6,361 nt of DNA, taken from an uncultured Porphyromonadaceae bacterium (GTDB taxonomy: Bacteria > Bacteroidota > Bacteroidia > Bacteroidales > Muribaculaceae). The DNA lies in the NCBI GenBank assembly GCA_946183895.1, contig CAMHDX010000056.1, positions 1-6,361 of the forward strand. The letters are read 5' to 3'. Shown piece by piece: positions 1 through 5,860 of the stretch. How positions within the stretch are numbered: position 1 is the stretch's first letter; the number at the start of each line of letters is the position of its first letter. The translations under genes and the position numbers were made by a program. The notes beneath the pieces are model-generated. The model was given only the letters and a program-made list of their open reading frames with translations. It ran no database searches and had not been told where the DNA came from.

Positions 1-462
1 GGACCGGCAGCAAACGTCGCCAGCATCCTCGTCATCCGCAACCAACTGGGCACACGCGCCTTGCTGGCGTACCTGCTCTCAATCATTGGCGGCGCCGTGG
101 GCTGCGGACTGATAATTGACTACCTGCTGCCAGCCGAGTGGTTCTCACTGGGCCTCATCAAGGCGGTTGACTGCTGTGAGGAGCCCACGTGGTTCCAATG
201 GGCATGCACTGCCGTGCTCGGCGTGCTACTGCTAATTGCCGTTTGCCGACAAATCACGGGCAACAAGCCCTCTTGTCCGCACTGCGCCTCCAAGCAGGAA
301 GGCGACGGCGACTGCTGCTGCCACCACCACGAGACCAAGAAGGACGACGGCGAGTGCTGCTGCCACCACCACGAGACCAAGGAGGACGACGGCGAGTGCT
401 GCTGCCACCACGAGACCAAGGAGGACGACGGCGACTGCTGCTGCCACCACCACGACAAATGA
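1..462 (+). CDS. SO_0444-type Cu/Zn efflux permease, 3' part (partial)
   Basis: The 5' end lies left of the window: frame 1 is open from base 1 with no start needed, giving 153 residues to TGA at 460-462. The first residues (GPAANVASILVI, then LLAYLLSIIGGAVGCGLIIDYLLP) resemble the C-terminal half of the permease family annotated as SO_0444 Cu/Zn efflux transporters (PF03773-like permeases). Two membrane segments are visible, at about residues 20-44 and 64-85 of the fragment, with a Cys-Cys pair (58-59) in the loop between them. After the last segment comes a CPHC motif (92-95), then a hydrophilic tail of four CCCHHH-type clusters separated by acidic/Lys linkers. The expected role is export of Cu or Zn across the inner membrane; the tail would bind or buffer metal (inference). 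It overlaps the downstream Fur-family gene by ATGA, so the two are one operon. The family call is from memory of the conserved motif; metal specificity cannot be read from the sequence. Confidence 0.5.
   Translation, partial: GPAANVASILVIRNQLGTRALLAYLLSIIGGAVGCGLIIDYLLPAEWFSLGLIKAVDCCEEPTWFQWACTAVLGVLLLIAVCRQITGNKPSCPHCASKQEGDGDCCCHHHETKKDDGECCCHHHETKEDDGECCCHHETKEDDGDCCCHHHDK
304..459 (+). repeat. In-frame 42-bp tandem repeat coding a Cys/His-rich tail
   Basis: Four near-identical units begin at 304, 346, 388 and 427. The first two are 42 bp (14 residues, pattern DG-D/E-CCCHHHETK-K/E-D). The third is 39 bp and lacks one His codon. The last is cut short at HHHDK before the stop. All Cys codons are TGC and all His codons CAC, so the copies are nearly identical at DNA level, which suggests recent expansion. 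All unit lengths are multiples of three, so a change in copy number would keep the frame. The array encodes 12 Cys and 11 His. Confidence 0.5.
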
Positions 463-881
463 TGAATGAAATAGAGAAAACTTTGACCGACGCCGGTGTA
501 CGCGTCACGGCGGTACGGCTGATGGTGTGGCGCGAGATTCACTCGCGCTTCACCGACGCGTTTTCGCTCGCCGACCTTGAGGACGCGCTTCCCACAGTGG
601 ACCGCTCCACCCTGTTTCGCACACTTACTACGCTGGTCGACGCCCACTTGCTGCACGACATCGACGACGGCAGCGGCTCCCAGAAGTACTGCATCTGCCC
701 CATGTGCGACACCCGCCACTGCGGCGGCCATGTGCACGTGACGTGCACCAGTTGCCATCGCACTTTCTGCCTAACCAACGTGCCGATACCCGAGGTGCCG
801 TTGCCCGCCGGCTTTGTGCCGGAGCAGGCGGAGTACGTCATCAAGGGCCTGTGCCCGCACTGCGCCACCCACCGGCACTAA
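459..881 (+). CDS. Fur-family metal-responsive transcriptional repressor
   Basis: A 140-residue protein, the usual Fur/Zur length. The N-terminal winged helix covers about residues 5-65; the likely recognition helix contains VDRSTLFRTLTTLVDAHLL (47-65), matching the Fur pattern S-x-x-T-x-[YF]-R-x-L. The C-terminal half has HVH (91-93) followed by two CxxC pairs, C96/C99 and C132/C135, the structural Zn site of the family. Extra Cys at 78, 80, 83, 88 and 104 make this version cysteine-rich. The start is ATG at 459, overlapping the permease stop in ATGA; a second ATG follows at once at 462 and could also serve. No Shine-Dalgarno sequence is present, so translational coupling to the permease is likely. 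The frame is also open upstream to 189, but that stretch is an Arg/Pro-rich shadow of the permease. By context it should repress the permease operon and release it on metal (inference); whether it senses Zn, Cu or another metal is not decidable here. Confidence 0.5.
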   Translation: MMNEIEKTLTDAGVRVTAVRLMVWREIHSRFTDAFSLADLEDALPTVDRSTLFRTLTTLVDAHLLHDIDDGSGSQKYCICPMCDTRHCGGHVHVTCTSCHRTFCLTNVPIPEVPLPAGFVPEQAEYVIKGLCPHCATHRH

Positions 882-882
882 T

Positions 883-936
883 CCCCCCCCCAACAACCGC
901 TTGAGATAAGTCTCTCAACCACAGTTTTATGGGGGA
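883..936 (+). terminator. Possible terminator structure after the Fur-family gene
   Basis: Directly after the stop codon is a run of nine C (883-891). Next comes a perfect 6-bp inverted repeat TTGAGA/TCTCAA (901-906 and 913-918, 6-base loop), then CCACAGTTTTAT and a run of five G (931-935). The C and G runs could form an outer stem around the inner hairpin. The gap is convergent (nth ends at 980 on the other strand), where a bidirectional terminator is expected. There is only a T4 tract, so this is weak support. Confidence 0.5.
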
Positions 937-976
937 ATGGCGCAGCAAAACCGCACTTTTATGGGGGGAATGGCGC
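925..976. repeat. Direct repeat in the convergent gap, two copies
   Basis: TTTTATGGGGGAATGGCGC occurs at 925-943 and again at 957-976 with one extra G in the G-run (five versus six G). The copies start 32 bp apart and sit just beyond the 3' end of nth. The identity is well above what neighbouring sequence shows. It could be a local duplication or two copies of a dispersed intergenic repeat; its role is unknown. Both G-runs could also pair with the C9 tract at 883-891. Confidence 0.5.
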
Positions 977-979
977 GGC

Positions 980-1612
980 TCAGGGGAGCGGGGCTGACTT
1001 GCACCAGGCGGCAATAGGGCACTCGGCACACTGCGGCTTGAGTGCCTTGCACACATACCTGCCGTGCAACAGCAGCCAGTGGTGCGCCTTGTAGCGCAAC
1101 TCGGCGGGAATGTGGCGCGTGAGGTCGCGCTCAACATCGGTCGGCGTCTTGCCTCGCGACAACCCCAGGCGATGCGACACCCGATACACATGGGTGTCGA
1201 CCGCAATCGCCGCCTGGCCGTACACCACGCCCAGAATCACATTAGCGGTCTTGCGACCCACCCCGGGCAGCGTGACCAGTTGCTCCATCGTGTCGGGCAC
1301 CTCGCCGCCATAGGTGTCGACCAGCCGCTGCGCCATCGCCTGCAGGTGAGCGGCTTTGCTATTGGGATAGCTCACGCTGGAGATGTAACGCAACAACTCG
1401 GCAGGCGTGGCAGCTGCCATGGCGGCGGGCGTGGGATAAGCCGCAAACAGCGCCGGCGTAACCATGTTGACGCGCGCGTCGGTACACTGCGCGCTCAGCA
1501 TCACCGCCACCAGCGTCTCAAAGGCGTTGGTGAAGTGTAACTCGCTTGCCGGATTGGGCTGCGCGACGGCAAAATAGCCCAACACCCCCTCATATCGTTG
1601 CTTCAGCGTCAT
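980..1612 (-). CDS. nth: Endonuclease III (DNA glycosylase/AP lyase)
   Basis: A 210-residue protein, almost the same length as E. coli Nth. It removes oxidised pyrimidines from DNA and cleaves the abasic site (base excision repair, cytoplasmic). Visible motifs: LSAQCTD (39-45) in the N-terminal helical domain; the helix-hairpin-helix LPGVGRKTANVIL (115-127) with catalytic Lys121; VDTHVYRV (138-145) with catalytic Asp139; and a C-terminal [4Fe-4S] site with spacing C-x6-C-x2-C-x5-C (Cys188, 195, 198, 204). All catalytic and cluster residues are present, so it should be active. The start ATG at 1612 gives the standard N-terminus (MTLKQRYEGVL). It lies 102 bp downstream of pheS on the same strand and ends convergently with the Fur-family gene. 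Confidence 0.5.
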   Translation of the reverse strand: MTLKQRYEGVLGYFAVAQPNPASELHFTNAFETLVAVMLSAQCTDARVNMVTPALFAAYPTPAAMAAATPAELLRYISSVSYPNSKAAHLQAMAQRLVDTYGGEVPDTMEQLVTLPGVGRKTANVILGVVYGQAAIAVDTHVYRVSHRLGLSRGKTPTDVERDLTRHIPAELRYKAHHWLLLHGRYVCKALKPQCAECPIAAWCKSAPLP

Positions 1613-1714
1613 AGTACTATAGTCGCCAATAACCGCTATCGTCTCTCTCTATTTTCTTTATATTCTACGTTTTCTAGATTCTCTATATAGCGACGATGGC
1701 GTGGGACGATCGCC
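1613..1714 (-). other. Intergenic leader between pheS and nth
   Basis: This 102-bp gap is purine-rich on the minus strand (runs of A and GA between about 1640 and 1690), as is common for 5' leaders in organisms that do not use Shine-Dalgarno sequences. A 10-bp palindrome ATAGTACTAT (1611-1620) overlaps the nth start codon. I find no TAnnTTTG promoter element and no convincing terminator, so nth may be read from the pheS transcript. Confidence 0.5.
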
Positions 1715-2752
1715 TCAGTGGACGGGTTGGAACTCGTCGAGGAATCGCACGTCGTTCTCGCTGAACATGCGCAGGTCCTTCACCATGTACTTGAGGTTGG
1801 TGATGCGCTCGATGCCCAGACCGAAGGCGTAGCCACTGTACACCGTGCTGTCGATGCCACTCGCCTCGAGCACCGCCGGGTCCACCATGCCGCAACCCAG
1901 AATCTCGACCCAGCCCGTGTGCTTGCAGAAGCTGCAGCCCTTGCCGCCGCACAACATGCACGTCACGTCCATCTCGGCGCTCGGCTCGGTGAAGGGGAAG
2001 TAGCTGGGACGCAACCTGATCTTCGTGTCGCTGCCAAAGAGCTGCTGCGCGAAGTACAGCAGCACTTGTCGCAAGTCGGCAAATGTGACGCCCTTGTCGA
2101 TGTACAAGCCCTCAATCTGATGGAAGAAGCAGTGGGCGCGGGCGGTAATCGCCTCGTTGCGGTAGACGCGGCCCGGGCAGATGATGCGGATGGGCGGCTT
2201 GTGGTGGTCCATGGTACGCACCTGCACACTGCTGGTGTGGCTGCGCAGCACGATGTTGCGCGTCACGTCCTGCTCGTTTTGCTCCACAAAGAACGTGTCC
2301 TGCATGTCGCGTGCCGGGTGGTCGGCGGCAAAGTTCAGCGCGCTGAACACATGCCAGTCGTCCTCCACCTCGGGACCCTCGGCGAGGGTAAAGCCCAGTC
2401 GGGCAAAGATGTCCACAATCTCCTTGCGCACCACCGACAACGGGTGGCGCGTGCCCAGCGCCTGGGGCACGGCGGGACGCGTGATGTCCACGCGGTTAGC
2501 CTGCTTCGCCTCGGTTTGGCACTGCTCGCGCAGCTGGTTGATGCGGTCGGTCACCAGCGTCTTGATCTCGTTGAGGCGCTGGCCCATCTCGCGCTTTTGC
2601 TCGGGCGGCACCAACTTGAAGTCGTTGAACAACGCGGCGATCTCGCCTTTCTTACTCAGGTAACGGATGCGCAGGGCCTCGAGGGCCTCGGCGCTATCGG
2701 CGGTCATCTCGGCAACTTGCGCCTTAATGGCTTCTATCTTCTCTTGTAACAT
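1715..2752 (-). CDS. pheS: Phenylalanine-tRNA ligase alpha subunit
   Basis: 345 residues, typical for the bacterial alpha subunit, which carries the aminoacylation active site of the (alpha-beta)2 PheRS; the beta subunit gene is not in this window. Residues 1-85 form the expected N-terminal coiled coil. The catalytic core starts near HPLSVVRKEI (103-112). Motif 2 is visible as GRVYRNE (194-200) through HCFFHQIEGLYID (207-219), and motif 3 as GLGIERIT (311-318). GYAFG (307-311) keeps Ala at the position that in E. coli PheS (Ala294) sets phenylalanine-pocket size, so normal substrate specificity is expected. A CxxC-x4-CxxC knuckle (Cys265, 268, 273, 276) is present, as in the Bacillus-type alpha subunit and unlike E. 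coli; it may bind Zn (inference). The start ATG at 2752 matches the family N-terminus (MLQEKIE). Confidence 0.5.
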   Translation of the reverse strand: MLQEKIEAIKAQVAEMTADSAEALEALRIRYLSKKGEIAALFNDFKLVPPEQKREMGQRLNEIKTLVTDRINQLREQCQTEAKQANRVDITRPAVPQALGTRHPLSVVRKEIVDIFARLGFTLAEGPEVEDDWHVFSALNFAADHPARDMQDTFFVEQNEQDVTRNIVLRSHTSSVQVRTMDHHKPPIRIICPGRVYRNEAITARAHCFFHQIEGLYIDKGVTFADLRQVLLYFAQQLFGSDTKIRLRPSYFPFTEPSAEMDVTCMLCGGKGCSFCKHTGWVEILGCGMVDPAVLEASGIDSTVYSGYAFGLGIERITNLKYMVKDLRMFSENDVRFLDEFQPVH

Positions 2753-2785
2753 ATCGTGTTATTGTTGTTTGCTTGTTTCAAACCG

Positions 2786-2793
2786 CAAAATTA
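2786..2793 (-). promoter_or_regulatory. Bacteroidetes-type -7 element before pheS
   Basis: On the minus strand this reads TAATTTTG, an exact match to the TAnnTTTG -7 consensus of the Bacteroidetes primary sigma factor. It ends 33 bp upstream of the pheS start codon, implying a leader of roughly 25-30 nt. No clear TTTG -33 element is seen at the usual spacing upstream, which is common for such promoters. It suggests pheS has its own promoter rather than depending on the phosphodiesterase gene upstream. Confidence 0.5.
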
Positions 2794-2847
2794 CGCATTT
2801 TTCTCGGCATTTCAGCCTTTTTGCCACGAAATTTTGCGCAAGTCGGC

Positions 2848-3621
2848 TCAGCGGCCCATCACCACGGGCGACAGGCGGTTGGTGGTGATCACCTGCACGC
2901 CCATGCGCACCGCCTCCAACGCGTTGACCGCGTTATCCACAGTCCAGGTCGCCACCGGTTGTCCAATCGCGGCAAATCTCGCCACCGTTTCGGCGTCATA
3001 GTCACCCCACATGATGCTCGGCATAATCCCCCACTCGCGGCACCAGTCGATGTGGTCGACCCACGCCTTGCGGCACAGCCACTGGCACCGTAGCCGCGGG
3101 TGGTGGGTCCTCACCCACTCCAGCGAGCGCCGCATCGAGGTCAAGATGATGGCGCGGTCGGTCAGGCCGCGCTCCTCGACCAGCGCCGCCAGTCCGTCAA
3201 ACCGGCTCATGTCATCGTTGTTGATGCCCATGGTCCACTTGAGCTCAATGATGGGGAACATACCAGTCTCCACGCAGATGTCCAGGTACTCCGCCACGGT
3301 GCACAGGCGGCCGGTGTAGGTTACGCCCAGCCGCGTCTGGCTCAGCGGCAGCTCGCGCAGCACCGCCCACGGGGTCTCGGTCACCACCAGCGAGTCGCCC
3401 AGGCGGCCCGTGTGCTCATCGTGGCAGATGATGTACTCGCCGTCGGCGGTTACACGCACGTCACACTCGATGCCATCGTAGCCGAACACCTCGTGGGCAT
3501 TGCGAAACGCCTCGGCGGTGTTCTCCACGCCTATCACACACCCGCGGTGCCCCACCAGTGTCACCGCGCTCGCCGCCAGCGCCATGGCGGCGACAATAGT
3601 TGCTACAATCGTTCGTCTCAT
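2848..3621 (-). CDS. Exported glycerophosphodiester phosphodiesterase family protein
   Basis: 257 residues from ATG at 3621. That start is chosen because it begins with MRR and a hydrophobic stretch ending ALAASA, a clear signal peptide with probable cleavage after Ala19. The frame is open 21 codons further upstream, but that extension runs through the inverted repeat and would bury the signal. The mature protein starts almost directly with the GDPD motif: VGHRG (23-27, catalytic His25), ENTAEAF (33-39), IECDV (51-55), HDEHTGR (67-73, catalytic His67), IELK (125-128), and C-terminal TWTVDN (225-230) and ITTNR (245-249). These are the GDPD-fold TIM-barrel signatures, with both His and the metal-binding Glu/Asp present. 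The predicted reaction is hydrolysis of glycerophosphodiesters to glycerol-3-phosphate and an alcohol in the periplasm; the exact substrate is unknown. It lies 123 bp downstream of the S9 peptidase and 97 bp upstream of pheS, all on the same strand. Confidence 0.5.
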   Translation of the reverse strand: MRRTIVATIVAAMALAASAVTLVGHRGCVIGVENTAEAFRNAHEVFGYDGIECDVRVTADGEYIICHDEHTGRLGDSLVVTETPWAVLRELPLSQTRLGVTYTGRLCTVAEYLDICVETGMFPIIELKWTMGINNDDMSRFDGLAALVEERGLTDRAIILTSMRRSLEWVRTHHPRLRCQWLCRKAWVDHIDWCREWGIMPSIMWGDYDAETVARFAAIGQPVATWTVDNAVNALEAVRMGVQVITTNRLSPVVMGR

Positions 3622-3647
3622 CGCTTCTATTTGATATTTGTTTTGCA

Positions 3648-3685
3648 AATGGTCGAGTACTCGACCTTTCGAGCACTCGACCATT
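3648..3685. repeat. Inverted repeat containing a 16-bp palindrome
   Basis: Arms AATGGTCGAG (3648-3657) and CTCGACCATT (3676-3685) are perfectly complementary over 10 bp. Nested in the left half is the perfect palindrome GGTCGAGTACTCGACC (3651-3666), so the RNA can fold in two alternative ways. A smaller repeat ATTTG/CAAAT (3636-3640 and 3646-3650) abuts it. It lies 26 bp upstream of the phosphodiesterase start codon and downstream of the peptidase stop. No T-run follows in the direction of transcription, so it is not a classic terminator; an mRNA processing/stability hairpin or a protein-binding operator are alternatives. Confidence 0.5.
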
Positions 3686-3693
3686 CATTTTTA

Positions 3694-3765
3694 CTCGGAG
3701 TTCTCGGATTACTCGGATTGCCCGGAGTACTCTGATTACTCAGATTACTCGGATTTCCCGGACTT
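3694..3765 (-). repeat. 9-bp tandem repeat (8 units) across the peptidase stop codon
   Basis: Read on the minus strand, eight consecutive 9-mers fit the consensus TAATCCGAG: AAGTCCGGG, AAATCCGAG, TAATCTGAG, TAATCAGAG, TACTCCGGG, CAATCCGAG, TAATCCGAG, AACTCCGAG. The first two encode the last six residues of the S9 peptidase (KSGKSE), and the TAA opening the third is its stop codon. Because the unit is three codons long, later units keep in-frame TAA codons as back-up stops. Confidence 0.5.
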
Positions 3766-5844
3766 CAGGTACTTGTCCATCCAGGCGAAGAACTCTCGCT
3801 GCCACAGGATGCTGTTTTGCGGCGTCAGGATCCAGTGGTTCTCGTCGGGGAAGAGCACCATGCGCGCGTCCAGGCCGCGCAGCTTGGCGGCATTGAACGC
3901 CTGCGTCGCCTGCGTGAACACGATGCGATAGTCCTTCTCGCCGGCGGTAATCATGATGGGCGTGTCCCAGTTTTGCACATAGCGCTTGGGGTCCGCCTCG
4001 CGATAGGTCTTCTGAGCCACAGCGTTGTCCTTCTCCCAGAACGGGCCGCCCAGGTCCCAGTTGACAAACCACATCTCCTCGGTCTCGAGGTACTGCGCCT
4101 CGAGGTTGAAGATGCCGGCGTGAGCCAGCAGGCAGGCGAACCGCTTGTTGTGATTACCCGCCAGCCAGTAGACCGAGTAGCCGCCGTAGCTGGCACCGGT
4201 CGCGCCGATGTGCTCGCCATCGATCCAGGGCTTTTGCTTCATGTAGTCAACCGCGCTGAGGTAGTCCTTCATGTTCTGACCGCCGTAGTCGCCCGAGATC
4301 TGGGCGTTCCACTCGGTGCCGAAGCCCGGCAGACCGCGACGGTTGGGGGCAATCACCACATAGCCCTGCGCCGCCATCATCCTGAAGTTCCAGCGGTAGC
4401 TCCAGAACTGGCTCACCGGCGACTGCGGACCGCCCTCGCAGAAGAGGATCGCCGGATACTTCTTGGCGGGGTCAAAGCCCGGAGGCAGCACCACCCAGGT
4501 GGTCATCAGCTTGCCGTCGGTGGTGGGCACCATCTCCTTGGTGATGGTGATGCTGTCAAGCTTGGCCAGCACATCGTCGTTGACATGGGTGAGCACGGTG
4601 GCGGGCTTGCCGGCGGCGGCGAGCACCACCTCGTTGGGCACGGCATAGTTGTGACGCAGGGTCAACACGCTGTCGTTGCTCACTACCGCCAGGTCGGCGT
4701 AGTCCCACGTGCCGGCGGCGATGGTGTCGATGGCGAGCGTCTCGGTGTCAATGCGGAACACCGGCATCGTGCCCTGATAGGGCGCGATGAAGAACAGGTG
4801 ACGACCGTCGGGCGCCCACGCGATGGCGTCGACGCTGTAGTCCCACTGCTCGGTGATGTCACGCTTGGTGCCGTCGGGCTCCATGACCATGATGCGGTTC
4901 TTGTCGGCCTCGTAGCCGTCATGCTCCATCGACAGCCACGCCAGGCGCCCCTCACTTGTCATCGTGGGACAAGTGTCGTAGCCCATCATGCCCTCGGTCA
5001 GGTTCTCGGTCTTGCCGTCGGCGAGGGTGTAGCGGTACAGGTCGCTATTGGTCGAGATGGCATACTCCAGACCGGTCTTCTTGCGGCACACGTAAATGAG
5101 CGCGTCGCTGCCCGGCGTCCACGCGAAGCTCTCAATGCCGCCCCACGGCTTCATCGGGCTCTCGTAGGGCTCGCCCTCGAGGATGTCACGGATGTTGTTC
5201 AAGTCGGTGCCGTCAAAGTCGGCGACAAACGGGTGAGGCACCTCGGCGACCCACTCGTCCCAGTGCTTATACATCAGGTCGTCGATGATGCGCGCGTTCG
5301 CCTTCTTGAGGTCGGGATGGTGGTCCTGAGCGGTCTTGCCGTACTTCACCTGGCTGATGAGCACCACGTGCTTCTCATCGGGCGAAAACACAAAGCCGTC
5401 AACGCCACCCTCGAGGTCGGTCAGGCACGTGCGGCTCGTGCCGTCGGCGTTCATCACCCACAGCTGGGTCTTGTCGCCCTGCTTGTAGACGAACGCAATC
5501 TTCTTGCCGCCGGCAATCCACTGCGCGCCGCTCTCGCTCGAGGGGGTGTGGGTGATGCGCCGGTCGTCGCTGCCGTCCACGTTCATCACGTGCAACTCGC
5601 AGTTGCCCTTGTTCTGCTCGATGTCGTAGTAGGTGATGCCGTACAGCACCTTGGTGCCGTCGGGCGACAACTGCACGCCGCCCACGCGACCCAGTGAGTT
5701 GAGGATTTCGGGAGTGAATTGTCCATTCTCGACAACCACGTCGGGTTTCTCGATGATGGGAACCTCCTCGTCGCTCGTGCAACCACTTGCGGTTGCCATC
5801 AGGGCTATCGATGTAGCCATAATCAAATGTTTGTACAGGTTCAT
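3745..5844 (-). CDS. S9-family prolyl-oligopeptidase-type lipoprotein, DPP5-like dipeptidyl peptidase
   Basis: 699 residues. The N-terminus is a lipoprotein signal: Lys5-His6, hydrophobic core, lipobox ASGC with lipidated Cys22, followed by TSDEE, resembling the acidic surface-export signal of Bacteroidetes lipoproteins. Residues of about 45-420 form the beta-propeller, with repeated SPDGT/NADGT/EPDGT blade motifs. Residues of about 440-695 form the alpha/beta-hydrolase domain, with the catalytic triad Ser552 (GASYGGY), Asp638 (GEKDYRI) and His670 (DENHW). The propeller stretches PHPFVADFDG (203-212) and SPMKPWGGIESFAW (229-242) and the overall length fit dipeptidyl-peptidase 5 of Porphyromonas, which releases dipeptides with hydrophobic penultimate residues. 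The exact substrate preference here is inference. The start at 5844 is fixed by the signal peptide. It starts 16 bp after the SAHH-like gene, probably the same transcript; its last six codons are drawn from a 9-bp tandem repeat. Likely role: peptide scavenging at the cell envelope. Confidence 0.5.
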   Translation of the reverse strand: MNLYKHLIMATSIALMATASGCTSDEEVPIIEKPDVVVENGQFTPEILNSLGRVGGVQLSPDGTKVLYGITYYDIEQNKGNCELHVMNVDGSDDRRITHTPSSESGAQWIAGGKKIAFVYKQGDKTQLWVMNADGTSRTCLTDLEGGVDGFVFSPDEKHVVLISQVKYGKTAQDHHPDLKKANARIIDDLMYKHWDEWVAEVPHPFVADFDGTDLNNIRDILEGEPYESPMKPWGGIESFAWTPGSDALIYVCRKKTGLEYAISTNSDLYRYTLADGKTENLTEGMMGYDTCPTMTSEGRLAWLSMEHDGYEADKNRIMVMEPDGTKRDITEQWDYSVDAIAWAPDGRHLFFIAPYQGTMPVFRIDTETLAIDTIAAGTWDYADLAVVSNDSVLTLRHNYAVPNEVVLAAAGKPATVLTHVNDDVLAKLDSITITKEMVPTTDGKLMTTWVVLPPGFDPAKKYPAILFCEGGPQSPVSQFWSYRWNFRMMAAQGYVVIAPNRRGLPGFGTEWNAQISGDYGGQNMKDYLSAVDYMKQKPWIDGEHIGATGASYGGYSVYWLAGNHNKRFACLLAHAGIFNLEAQYLETEEMWFVNWDLGGPFWEKDNAVAQKTYREADPKRYVQNWDTPIMITAGEKDYRIVFTQATQAFNAAKLRGLDARMVLFPDENHWILTPQNSILWQREFFAWMDKYLKSGKSE

Positions 5845-5860
5845 TATGTTGATGTTAAGT

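Noticed and set aside
189..458. Possible longer Fur-family protein starting upstream within the permease gene
   Set aside because: The upstream stretch is an Arg/Pro/Leu-rich frame-shifted reading of the permease and its repeats, whereas from the ATG at 459 the protein matches the usual Fur length and N-terminus.
304..459. CRISPR-like regularly spaced repeats
   Set aside because: The units are contiguous, in frame and protein-coding, with no variable spacers.
950..958. AAGTGCGGT on the minus strand, identical to the Haemophilus DNA-uptake 9-mer
   Set aside because: A single copy, absent from the second copy of the surrounding repeat, in what is plainly a Bacteroidales-type genome; most likely chance.
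1718..2749. A 343-codon open frame on the plus strand opposite pheS
   Set aside because: Same codon register as pheS, with the same explanation; the product has low-complexity composition and no family signature.
3622..3684. Upstream 21-codon extension of the phosphodiesterase gene
   Set aside because: It would read through the inverted repeat and place a hydrophilic segment ahead of a clear signal peptide; the ATG at 3621 is the better start.
3817..5697. A 626-codon open frame on the plus strand opposite the S9 peptidase gene
   Set aside because: Its codon boundaries coincide with those of the peptidase gene, so it stays open merely because that GC-rich gene avoids TTA, CTA and TCA codons. 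The translation is Val/His/Leu/Arg-rich with no recognisable domain.
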